From Clostridiales bacterium (lineage in GTDB: Bacteria; Bacillota; Clostridia; Lachnospirales; Lachnospiraceae): DNA of 38,790 nt. Made by a program: the position numbers and the translations under genes. The DNA lies in the NCBI GenBank assembly GCA_012520645.1, contig JAAYNV010000017.1, forward strand, positions 1 through 38,790, given 5' to 3'. This document shows, piece after piece, positions 1 to 5,984 of this stretch. The notes below the pieces were generated by a model. That model searched no databases, had not been told where the DNA came from, and saw only the letters and a list, made by a program, of their open reading frames with translations. Position 1 is the first letter of the stretch, and each line of letters begins with the position of its first letter.

Positions 1-151
1 ACCGTAGTTCCAGAATATCGCCTATACGCAACGCGGTATTTAACCCAATGGTCATAAGCAGCGAGTTTCTGCTGTCCGGATGTATTTTTTCGTAATATTC
101 CTTAAATCTGAGTAAATCCTTCTTACTTTTAATCGGTTCTGTTGTACTCAT
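1..151 (-). CDS. Tyrosine-type recombinase/integrase, N-terminal 50 codons (runs off window)
   Basis: Reading the minus strand from the ATG at 151 gives an open frame to the window edge, preceded by a good AGGAGG-like site (CAGGAGGAATAAC). The protein begins MSTTEPIKSKKDLLRF and reaches TALRIGDILELR, which matches box I of tyrosine recombinases; the Arg there is one of the catalytic residues. Box I lies only about 40 residues from the start, so the usual N-terminal core-binding domain is missing. That architecture is like small FimB/FimE-type recombinases. The gene is divergent from the csrA-like gene, with 174 bases between them. The remainder, including the nucleophilic Tyr, lies outside the window, so completeness cannot be judged. 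DNA inversion or integration as the role is inference. Confidence 0.8.
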   Translation of the reverse strand, partial: MSTTEPIKSKKDLLRFKEYYEKIHPDSRNSLLMTIGLNTALRIGDILELR

Positions 152-257
152 GTTATTCCTCCTGTCTTCAATACGGCTGATATTCCCCTTAGTGCAACAT
201 TCTATAACAAAATGTTTCGGACAAAAACAGGATGCCTGTCAAGATGCAGGGAGGTAC

Positions 258-283
258 AACTAATGACCGTCCGTTCATTAGTT
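258..283. promoter_or_regulatory. 26-bp near-perfect palindrome in the recombinase-csrA intergenic region
   Basis: AACTAATGA (258-266) and TCATTAGTT (275-283) are perfect 9-base inverted arms around an 8-base centre, CCGTCCGT, which is itself partly palindromic. The geometry (9-bp arms, 8-bp spacer) suits a tyrosine-recombinase core site. The sequence also resembles TetR-family operators of the TGAAC/GTTCA type. Which of these it is cannot be decided here. Confidence 0.5.
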
Positions 284-287
284 ATTG

Positions 288-301
288 GGTGAAAATTCAC
301 C
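288..301 (+). other. Small hairpin upstream of the csrA ribosome binding site
   Basis: GGTGA (288-292) and TCACC (297-301) can pair around the loop AAAT. This lies just before the sequence ACAGGGAGGT, which is the csrA ribosome binding site and also resembles the CsrA recognition sequence. It could take part in autoregulation, but the stem is only five base pairs. Confidence 0.3.
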
Positions 302-325
302 TTTGCACACAGGGAGGTATGAAAC

Positions 326-637
326 ATGTTAAGGCTCACACTCAGCACCGAGGAATATTTACAGGTCGGTGAAAATGTAAAAATCGTCTTTTTAGGCGGA
401 ACAGGCAATCATCTCCGTATCATGGTGGATGCTCCGAAGGAGGTTCACATCATCAGAAGCAAACTGATCGAGAAGGATACAACAGACCCGGAAGAAAAAG
501 CAAAACTTCCTAAATTCTACGCTGAACCGGAACTGCCGGAAAAGTACCGCCAAAAGAAAGAATATCAGAAAAAGAATACCACCACTTGCGGTGCATCAAA
601 ACCGGTAATTCTTGTCAAAAAACAAAGCAAACACTAA
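326..637 (+). CDS. csrA: CsrA-family translational regulator, divergent and C-terminally extended
   Basis: The first ~50 residues match CsrA/RsmA: a start MLRLTL, then VGENVKIVFLGG, GNHLRI and DAPKEVHIIR. CsrA dimers bind GGA motifs in mRNA leaders; in Bacillus the target is the flagellin mRNA and the antagonist is FliW. Leu4 and Arg44, two residues of the RNA-binding surface known from E. coli CsrA, are present, but the usual Arg6 is Leu. The protein is 103 residues, against about 60-75 for typical CsrA, because of a basic Lys-rich tail after residue 55. The ribosome site ACAGGGAGGT lies seven bases before the ATG. The gene sits just upstream of flagellin in the same direction, which supports a motility role. 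No fliW is visible. The family assignment is good; retained RNA binding is inference. Confidence 0.8.
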   Translation: MLRLTLSTEEYLQVGENVKIVFLGGTGNHLRIMVDAPKEVHIIRSKLIEKDTTDPEEKAKLPKFYAEPELPEKYRQKKEYQKKNTTTCGASKPVILVKKQSKH

Positions 638-638
638 C

Positions 639-646
639 ACCGATAA
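639..646 (+). promoter_or_regulatory. Possible sigma-28 (SigD) -10 element for flagellin
   Basis: ACCGATAA just after the csrA stop differs by one base from the GCCGATAA -10 consensus of flagellar sigma-28. No convincing TAAA -35 box is seen at the right distance (CAAA at 623-626 is too close). If real, the flagellin mRNA would carry a leader of about 285 bases containing the structures described next. Confidence 0.3.
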
Positions 647-683
647 TAACCGGAAAATCCTAGGCTTCCCGGATTATTATAAA

Positions 684-705
684 GGCAATCTGCTGGCAGA
701 TTGCC
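684..705 (+). other. Perfect hairpin in the csrA-flagellin leader
   Basis: GGCAATCTG (684-692) and CAGATTGCC (697-705) form a perfect 9-bp stem with loop CTGG. No T-tract follows, so it is not an ordinary terminator. It immediately precedes the tandem repeat units. Confidence 0.55.
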
Positions 706-710
706 GCTAC

Positions 711-812
711 GGATTGACCAATAGGTCAAGCCGGTTCCTTTTTAGGATTGACCTATGCGTCATGCCGGTTCCTTTTTAGGATTGACCGACAGGTCACCCC
801 GTTTCTGCCAGT
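711..812 (+). repeat. Tandem 34-bp repeat, about three copies, upstream of flagellin
   Basis: Units begin at 711, 745 and 779, each with GGATTGACC. Units 1 and 2 both end in GCCGGTTCCTTTTTA; unit 3 decays after about 20 bases. Each unit holds a palindrome: TTGACC-AATA-GGTCAA in unit 1, TTGACC-TATG-CGTCAT in unit 2 and TTGACC-GACA-GGTCAC in unit 3. In DNA these look like a three-site operator array; in RNA each would form a short hairpin, and arms of adjacent units could also pair with each other. Confidence 0.75.
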
Positions 813-847
813 AACACTGTGCGGAAGCAAACAATTTCATATTAAAA

Positions 848-872
848 ATGCCCGTAAAAGGATTTACGGCAT
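848..872 (+). promoter_or_regulatory. Hairpin with AGGA loop, candidate CsrA-binding site in the flagellin leader
   Basis: ATGC (848-851), a bulged C, then CGTAAA (853-858) pair with TTTACG (863-868) and GCAT (869-872). This leaves the tetraloop AGGA at 859-862. A GGA exposed in a hairpin loop is the known CsrA recognition form. It lies about 67 bases upstream of the flagellin ribosome site, a layout like the two-site hag leader of Bacillus subtilis. Binding itself is inference. Confidence 0.55.
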
Positions 873-922
873 AACACGGAGACGTCCCGGCTTCGTCCGG
901 CAATTTCAAACGTTCTCCCACC

Positions 923-932
923 ACAAGGAGGT
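923..932 (+). promoter_or_regulatory. Flagellin ribosome binding site overlapping a CsrA consensus
   Basis: ACAAGGAGGT is both a strong Shine-Dalgarno sequence and a nine-of-ten match to the ACARGGAUGU core of the CsrA SELEX consensus. It fixes the flagellin start at the ATG at 940, not at the upstream in-frame ATGs. Confidence 0.6.
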
Positions 933-939
933 AAAATTT

Positions 940-2127
940 ATGGTAGTACAACACAACTTACGCGCAATGAACTCTAACAGAATGCTTGGTATCACAGCAG
1001 GTCAGCAGGCTAAATCCTCTGAAAAGTTATCGTCCGGTTACAAAATCAACCGTGCAGCAGATGACGCAGCAGGATTAGCTATTTCCGAAAAAATGAGAAA
1101 ACAGATCAGAGGTCTGACACAGGCTTCTGCAAATGCACAGGATGGTATTTCCTGCGTACAGACAGCAGAAGGTGCTTTGACAGAAGTTCATGATATGCTG
1201 CAGAGAATGAACGAACTGGCTGTTAAGGCTTCCAATGGAACTATGTCCGAATCTGATAGAGATGCCGTACAGGATGAAGTAGATCAGTTAATTACCGAAA
1301 TCGATCGTGTATCTACTACAACAAAATTCAACGAAACATACCTGTTAAAAGGTGATGAAAACAAAACTCCGCTTAGCAAAACCGTCTATAGTAAAGGTGA
1401 TTTGTCCATGGTAAAAGAAGCTATGGCTGCAGATTCTACACTTGAAGTAAAAACTCCTATGGATGCAACCGGAAAGACTGTTTACACCTTTACATCTGGT
1501 TTAGCTGTTGGTAAAACCTGGGCTGGGCAAAAAGTAGTTGACGATTTAGCTACACTTGGTAATGGTGAAATAAAATTAGCTGATGCTAAAACCGCCGAAA
1601 TCGCTGCAATGCAAAAAGTAGTAGATACGTATGCTACTGAAATGGGAATTACTGCACCTACTATTGCAGCAGGTGACTTCAATGTTACATCTACTTCTAC
1701 CACCTTTACCTACAATGACAGCTTAGGTTTAAGTCTCCATGTAGGTGCTGATTCCAGCACTGATAACAAAATTAGTCTGAGTATTAATTCCATCAGTTCT
1801 GATGGTCTTGGTATCAAAGATTTAAAAGTTGCAGGAAAAACCTATGCTCCTGCAACAAATTCTATTGATATAATTGCAGATGCTGTTCAGTCTGTTTCCA
1901 AACAGCGTTCCGCTCTGGGTGCTGTTCAAAACCGACTGGAACACACTATCAATAACCTTGACAACGTTGTTGAAAATACAACCTCCGCAGAATCCCAGAT
2001 TCGCGATACTGATATGGCTACTGAAATGGTTAAGTACTCCAACAATAACATCCTCGCTCAGGCAGGACAGGCAATGCTTGCCCAGTCCAACCAGGCAAAT
2101 CAGGGTGTACTGTCTCTGTTACAGTAA
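940..2127 (+). CDS. fliC: Flagellin
   Basis: This 395-residue protein is the filament subunit, exported through the flagellar type III system. Residues 1-145 match the conserved D0/D1 region (HNLRAMNSNRML, KLSSGYKINRAADDAAGLAIS, QTAEGAL, LQRMNELAVKASNGT, EIDRV). The last ~85 residues match the C-terminal D1/D0 (ALGAVQNRLEHTI, SQIRDTDMATEMV, ILAQAGQAMLAQSNQ, ending VLSLLQ). The middle is the variable surface domain, relatively rich in Thr, Ala and Asp. The open frame extends upstream to 748, but the strong ribosome site at 923-932 and homology both place the start at 940. A Cys at residue 72 in DGISCVQTAEGAL is unusual for flagellins. The upstream csrA and the structured leader suggest translational control. 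Confidence 0.97.
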   Translation: MVVQHNLRAMNSNRMLGITAGQQAKSSEKLSSGYKINRAADDAAGLAISEKMRKQIRGLTQASANAQDGISCVQTAEGALTEVHDMLQRMNELAVKASNGTMSESDRDAVQDEVDQLITEIDRVSTTTKFNETYLLKGDENKTPLSKTVYSKGDLSMVKEAMAADSTLEVKTPMDATGKTVYTFTSGLAVGKTWAGQKVVDDLATLGNGEIKLADAKTAEIAAMQKVVDTYATEMGITAPTIAAGDFNVTSTSTTFTYNDSLGLSLHVGADSSTDNKISLSINSISSDGLGIKDLKVAGKTYAPATNSIDIIADAVQSVSKQRSALGAVQNRLEHTINNLDNVVENTTSAESQIRDTDMATEMVKYSNNNILAQAGQAMLAQSNQANQGVLSLLQ

Positions 2128-2163
2128 GCTTATAAGTCAAAAAAATTTGATCCTAAAACATTT

Positions 2164-2193
2164 GAAGAGTCATCGGGCTTCCGGTGACTCTTC
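2164..2193 (+). terminator. Rho-independent terminator after flagellin
   Basis: GAAGAGTCATCGG (2164-2176) pairs with CCGGTGACTCTTC (2181-2193) with one G-T wobble and loop GCTT. It starts 37 bases after the flagellin stop. The following tract is only CTTAT, so the U-tract is weak. Confidence 0.7.
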
Positions 2194-2233
2194 TTATCAT
2201 GTGATATATTCATCTTTAAATACATAATTACAA

Positions 2234-2830
2234 TTATCTTACATTACAGAACCTGAGAAACAAATCCTCATACCGTTCCACAATCCTCTGAAGATTCCGC
2301 ACACTCTCACAAGTATCCTCCGGATTCTCCAGAGAATGATTCGCTCCCGGAAATATCATTAATTCTATCTTTTCATCCTGTTCCATCATCCGAAGCCCCT
2401 CTTTTGTCATAAATGGATCTGCCGTACCGGTTGCCATAATACAGGATTTTCCTCTGGCAAACATTGTATAGGTCTCCGGAAGCGGCGTCAAAAAAACCTG
2501 ACTCACACGAAAAAAAGCAGACAGCTTTTCCCATATATTTCCTGCTACGAGAGTTCCAAAACTCTTACTGATGCAGATGATACGGTCATAGCTCTGATTC
2601 TCTTTTCCCGCATCCAGAAGAACCTGTTCAATCTGCTTTTCAGCATCCTCTACCGCACCTGGCAGAGACCTCTCTGCCCGTTCGCGCACACTTTCGCCCT
2701 CACAGATTGCACCATATTTTAGATCCAACACATCAAAACCAAATTGTTTTGCCAATTTCTTTGCATAATAGAACAACGGGCGATCCTGTAAATAGCCAAA
2801 TCCCGGAAATGTGACTACAAGCACCTTCAT
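2234..2830 (-). CDS. Small alpha/beta-hydrolase family protein
   Basis: This 198-residue cytoplasmic protein has the alpha/beta-hydrolase fold signature. An N-terminal strand (KVLVVTFPGFG) is followed by a nucleophile elbow, ISKSFGT, with Ser90. Then come TGTADPF with a candidate catalytic Asp138, and GANHSLE with His165. The order Ser-Asp-His fits the family, and the size is near the dienelactone-hydrolase-like group. No substrate can be named. The ATG at 2830 has AGGAGAAG upstream. It lies 24 bases after uppP and is probably the last gene of a patatin-uppP-hydrolase operon, which would suggest lipid or envelope chemistry, but that link is only contextual. Confidence 0.75.
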   Translation of the reverse strand: MKVLVVTFPGFGYLQDRPLFYYAKKLAKQFGFDVLDLKYGAICEGESVRERAERSLPGAVEDAEKQIEQVLLDAGKENQSYDRIICISKSFGTLVAGNIWEKLSAFFRVSQVFLTPLPETYTMFARGKSCIMATGTADPFMTKEGLRMMEQDEKIELMIFPGANHSLENPEDTCESVRNLQRIVERYEDLFLRFCNVR

Positions 2831-2854
2831 CTGATTCTTCTCCTGCCTCTCTCA

Positions 2855-3730
2855 TCACTGCAAAATAAAATATACTAACACCAGAACACCCAACACAATA
2901 CGATACCAGCCAAACACTTTGAAATCATGCTTTTTAATGTATCCCATAAGAAATTTGATTACAAAATAAGATACGATATATGCCACCAGCGCCCCTATCA
3001 CCAGCAGAAGGATCTCACCGCCAACCACGGCTGCACTTCCCTCTGCTACCAGCTTTAAAAATTTAGCAATCTTCAGCAAGCTGGCACCGAACATAACGGG
3101 AATCGCAAGGAAAAATGTAAACTCTGCCGCAACACTTCTGGATACACCCAGCATCAGCGCACCGACAATGGTCGCACCTGAACGGGAGGTTCCCGGAAAA
3201 ATAGCAGCAATCACCTGAAACACACCGATAAACAATGCCATTTGGCAGGAAAGATCCTTCAGCCTGTTAATTTTTGCCGCTTTTCCCTTATGCAGCGTCT
3301 CCACCACAATAAAAGCAATACCGAATACGATCAGTGCAATCGCTACCGTCACATAGTTATAGAACAGGCGGTTAAACACATCATCAAACAAAATTCCTAT
3401 GACCGCTGCCGGAACACAGGCAATCAATATCTTGATCCATAGCACAACAATATCTCTTTTTACCGTAAACGGACCGCACGGAATGGCATAACGGCTCTTA
3501 TCGTCCTTCTTTCCAAACGGAAAAATCTGATTCCAGAACAGCACAACAACTGCCATGATCGCCCCCAACTGAATCACTACATCAAAAACATCCCAAAATT
3601 CTTCCGAAACATTCAGCTTTACAAATTCATTTAACAGAATCATATGTCCCGTACTGCTAATTGGAAGCCATTCTGTAATTCCCTCCACAATACCAAATAA
3701 AATTGCCTTAAAAATCTCAAGTATTTCCAT
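2855..3730 (-). CDS. uppP: Undecaprenyl-diphosphatase (BacA/UppP)
   Basis: This integral membrane enzyme removes a phosphate from undecaprenyl diphosphate, recycling the lipid carrier for peptidoglycan and other wall polymers; it is also linked to bacitracin resistance. The 291 residues match the usual length. The diagnostic motifs are EGITEWLPISSTGH (residues 16-29) and PGTSRSGATI (179-188). Several hydrophobic stretches (e.g. 52-66, 96-114, 126-144 and the C-terminus) are membrane segments. The start ATG has GGAAAGGATATAGAGG before it. The patatin-like gene ends 64 bases upstream and the hydrolase follows 24 bases downstream, so the three are likely cotranscribed. Confidence 0.96.
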   Translation of the reverse strand: MEILEIFKAILFGIVEGITEWLPISSTGHMILLNEFVKLNVSEEFWDVFDVVIQLGAIMAVVVLFWNQIFPFGKKDDKSRYAIPCGPFTVKRDIVVLWIKILIACVPAAVIGILFDDVFNRLFYNYVTVAIALIVFGIAFIVVETLHKGKAAKINRLKDLSCQMALFIGVFQVIAAIFPGTSRSGATIVGALMLGVSRSVAAEFTFFLAIPVMFGASLLKIAKFLKLVAEGSAAVVGGEILLLVIGALVAYIVSYFVIKFLMGYIKKHDFKVFGWYRIVLGVLVLVYFILQ

Positions 3731-3794
3731 CCTCTATATCCTTTCCTGCAGCCTCTCTGTTCTCGTTTGCCCCTTCTGTCTGCCAGTATGATCT

Positions 3795-4643
3795 TTATGC
3801 CTCCAGATATGCTGACAATTCCTCATAGCGGCTCTCTGCATCCCGATAGCCTTCTTCATAAAGCGCCCTTAGTTTTTTTCTGTCCTTTTCAATTCTTCCG
3901 ATGCCAATATCCTTTTTCGGCTGAATTAAAAAGGCCTGCCCATTCTTGATCTGATTTTCCAGATAATCCAATGTTTCATTATAACGGATATGTCGATTAC
4001 GCATCATTTCATATACTTTAGGATATTTCAGATAACGCACCTTAAGCAGTCCCAAATGATCGGAAGGCTTTCTCCGGTATCCTTCCTCCTTTGTCATAAT
4101 GACAACATTTTTCCGATTTCCACTCAAAATCGACTTCTGAATCGGAATCGCATCAGAAATTCCTCCATCCAAATATAGCTTCCCATCTATTTCCACATTC
4201 CGGGATACCATGGGAAGTGATGCCGAAGCTCTGACTGCTATGATATCCTTGTGCATATCCTTTAATCGAATATATTCCGCTTTTCCTGTTTCTATGTTCG
4301 TTACTACGGCATAGCACTTTCCAGGATATTTTTCAGCAGCTTCATAATCATATAAATTCAGTTCATTCGGGATTCGGTCGTAACACATCTCCACTCCGAA
4401 CAAATCACCCGTTTTCAATAGACTTTCCAGACTACAATATTGTTTGTCCTCCAGATAATCTACATTGACATGGTACGCTCTCCCTTTTTGCTTTGACATA
4501 TAGCTGCACAGATTGCATGCTCCTGCGGATACTCCATAACAGCTTGAAAACTCCATTCCCTTTTCCAGAAAATAATCCAGCACTCCGGCTGTATAGATGC
4601 CGCGCATGCCGCCTCCTTCCAAAACCAATCCTGCCTGATACAT
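3795..4643 (-). CDS. Patatin-like phospholipase (RssA/YlbK type)
   Basis: This 282-residue protein has the Ser-Asp catalytic dyad of patatin-family acyl hydrolases: the oxyanion loop GGGMRG (residues 10-15), the nucleophile motif GVSAG with Ser39, and the DGG motif with Asp159. No signal peptide is seen, so it is probably cytoplasmic or membrane-associated, acting on acyl esters of phospholipids or related lipids. The ATG at 4643 has GGGGAG nine bases upstream. A TGATATAAT extended -10 lies about 40 bases upstream. It leads a likely operon with uppP and the small hydrolase. Confidence 0.88.
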   Translation of the reverse strand: MYQAGLVLEGGGMRGIYTAGVLDYFLEKGMEFSSCYGVSAGACNLCSYMSKQKGRAYHVNVDYLEDKQYCSLESLLKTGDLFGVEMCYDRIPNELNLYDYEAAEKYPGKCYAVVTNIETGKAEYIRLKDMHKDIIAVRASASLPMVSRNVEIDGKLYLDGGISDAIPIQKSILSGNRKNVVIMTKEEGYRRKPSDHLGLLKVRYLKYPKVYEMMRNRHIRYNETLDYLENQIKNGQAFLIQPKKDIGIGRIEKDRKKLRALYEEGYRDAESRYEELSAYLEA

Positions 4644-4680
4644 AAGTCATCTCCCCTTACTTTCTAAACACTTGCTGCCC

Positions 4681-4757
4681 ACATTATATCATGTGCTTCG
4701 CACACGACGCCTCCGGCGGATGCCATTCGGCAGATATAATGTCTGCCGACATTATAT
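4681..4757. repeat. Palindromic block with alternative pairings
   Basis: ACATTATAT occurs at 4681-4689 and 4749-4757, and its complement ATATAATGT at 4734-4742. The second and third form a perfect inverted repeat (4734-4743 with 4748-4757, loop TGCC). The first and second could instead form a long-range stem enclosing three mini-hairpins (TGTGC/GCACA, CGCC/GGCG and TGCC/GGCA). It looks like a small mobile or regulatory palindrome between two divergent genes. Confidence 0.55.
4683..4691 (-). promoter_or_regulatory. Extended -10 promoter for the patatin-uppP operon
   Basis: On the minus strand TGATATAAT forms a TG-N-TATAAT extended -10 box about 40 bases before the patatin-like start. No good -35 is visible, which extended -10 promoters tolerate. 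It lies within the repeated palindromic block. Confidence 0.45.
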
Positions 4758-4785
4758 CATAAACCAATTCTGCCTTCTAGTTTTA

Positions 4786-4814
4786 TTGACACCACTTCAA
4801 AAACCGCCTATACT
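4786..4814 (+). promoter_or_regulatory. Sigma-70-type promoter of the HD-GYP gene
   Basis: TTGACA (4786-4791), a 17-base spacer, then TATACT (4809-4814). Transcription would start near 4821, giving a leader of about 24 bases that holds the ribosome site GAAGGGGGAC. Confidence 0.8.
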
Positions 4815-4844
4815 TAATCTATAAAAGAAGGGGGACAAAACGCT

Positions 4845-5912
4845 ATGAAACATCTTCTGACAGCATCACTCAAACCCGGAATGATCACAGGCGAAAACGT
4901 ATTCGCTATTCAGGGAAGACTTCTGATTCCCAAAGGCACCACCCTGACCAGAAGCATGATTGAAATGCTGAATGCGCATGGTGTTCCTATGGTTCGAATC
5001 ACAGACGAGATTCCCCCTGCCCCTGCCGTTTCCAGCCCCACCTATATGCAGAGAGTCAGGGAAAGCGAAGAGTTTGCACGCTTTCAAAAGGAATATGATG
5101 AGCATATTGAACGCTTTCAAACCGTAATCAATGACCTTGTAGAAAAAAATACTTCCCTGAATGTAGACGGACTTCTTCACGATACACTTTCTCTGCTGTA
5201 TCAGAACGGTCAATCCATAAACATTATGGACATGCTTATGAACGTCCGGCATTATGATGATTCTACCTATACCCACTGCATCAACGTAGCACTCATCTGC
5301 CATGTATTTTCAGACTGGCTGCAATTTACAAAGGAGCAACAGCGAACTGCTACCCTCTGCGGTCTGTTCCATGATATCGGAAAGCTGGCTGTTTCCAAGG
5401 ATATTATCCAGAAGCCTGCCAGGCTGACCAAGGAAGAATTTGATGCAATCAAAGAGCACTCCCTTGCCGGTTATGAAATCCTAAGCCGCTATGATATTGA
5501 CGAACACGTACGCAATGCCGCATTAATGCACCATGAAAAATGTGACGGAAGCGGTTACCCGCACGGTCTGAGAGGTCCACAGATTGACATGTATGCAAAG
5601 ATGGTCACTATTGCCGATATTTACGATGCCATGACCTCCCGCCGCGTCTATCGTGAGCCGATTTGTCCGTTTGAAGTTATTCGGCAGTTTGAACTGGAAG
5701 GCATCCAGAAATATGATACCCGTTTTATTCTGGTCTTTCTGGAAAATGTTGTGTCCTCCTACTTAAACCAGCGCGTACACTTAAGTAACGGCATGGAAGG
5801 AGACATCATCTTCATCAACCGTTCGGATTTGTCCTGTCCCACAATTCGCTGTGACGAAGGATTTGTGGATCTTACGGAAGACAAAAACCTGTATATTGAA
5901 TATATCATATAA
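4845..5912 (+). CDS. HD-GYP domain protein, probable c-di-GMP phosphodiesterase
   Basis: The 355-residue protein has an N-terminal segment (about 1-110) without a recognised sensor domain, then an HD-GYP domain. Metal-binding and signature residues are present: His144, HDIGK with His176 and Asp177, HHE (229-231), DGSGYP with GYP at 237-239, and IADIYDAMTSRRVYR. The family hydrolyses c-di-GMP, which commonly shifts cells toward motility; the flagellin gene lies 3 kb away. No membrane segment is seen, so it is probably soluble. It has its own consensus promoter and a terminator that begins about 40 bases after the stop. The enzymatic assignment is by motif only. Confidence 0.9.
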   Translation: MKHLLTASLKPGMITGENVFAIQGRLLIPKGTTLTRSMIEMLNAHGVPMVRITDEIPPAPAVSSPTYMQRVRESEEFARFQKEYDEHIERFQTVINDLVEKNTSLNVDGLLHDTLSLLYQNGQSINIMDMLMNVRHYDDSTYTHCINVALICHVFSDWLQFTKEQQRTATLCGLFHDIGKLAVSKDIIQKPARLTKEEFDAIKEHSLAGYEILSRYDIDEHVRNAALMHHEKCDGSGYPHGLRGPQIDMYAKMVTIADIYDAMTSRRVYREPICPFEVIRQFELEGIQKYDTRFILVFLENVVSSYLNQRVHLSNGMEGDIIFINRSDLSCPTIRCDEGFVDLTEDKNLYIEYII

Positions 5913-5951
5913 CTCTTAATATTTTCTGTAGAAATAGCTTAAAATATTATA

Positions 5952-5984
5952 AAAGACCGCCTTTTGTCACGAAAGGCGGTCTTT
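5952..5984. terminator. Bidirectional terminator shared by HD-GYP gene and nspC
   Basis: AAAGACCGCCTTT (5952-5964) and AAAGGCGGTCTTT (5972-5984) form a perfect 13-bp stem with a 7-base loop. It can serve the converging HD-GYP and nspC genes. The nspC stop codon (5967-5969) lies in the loop, so the last nspC codons form one arm. Confidence 0.85.

Noticed and set aside
748..939. In-frame N-terminal extension of flagellin from 748
   Set aside because: It would translate the tandem repeats and hairpins, lacks homology, and the strong ribosome site and family start are at 940.
5955..5981. Considered as a CRISPR or mobile-element inverted repeat
   Set aside because: It is a single perfect hairpin between convergent genes, best explained as a terminator.
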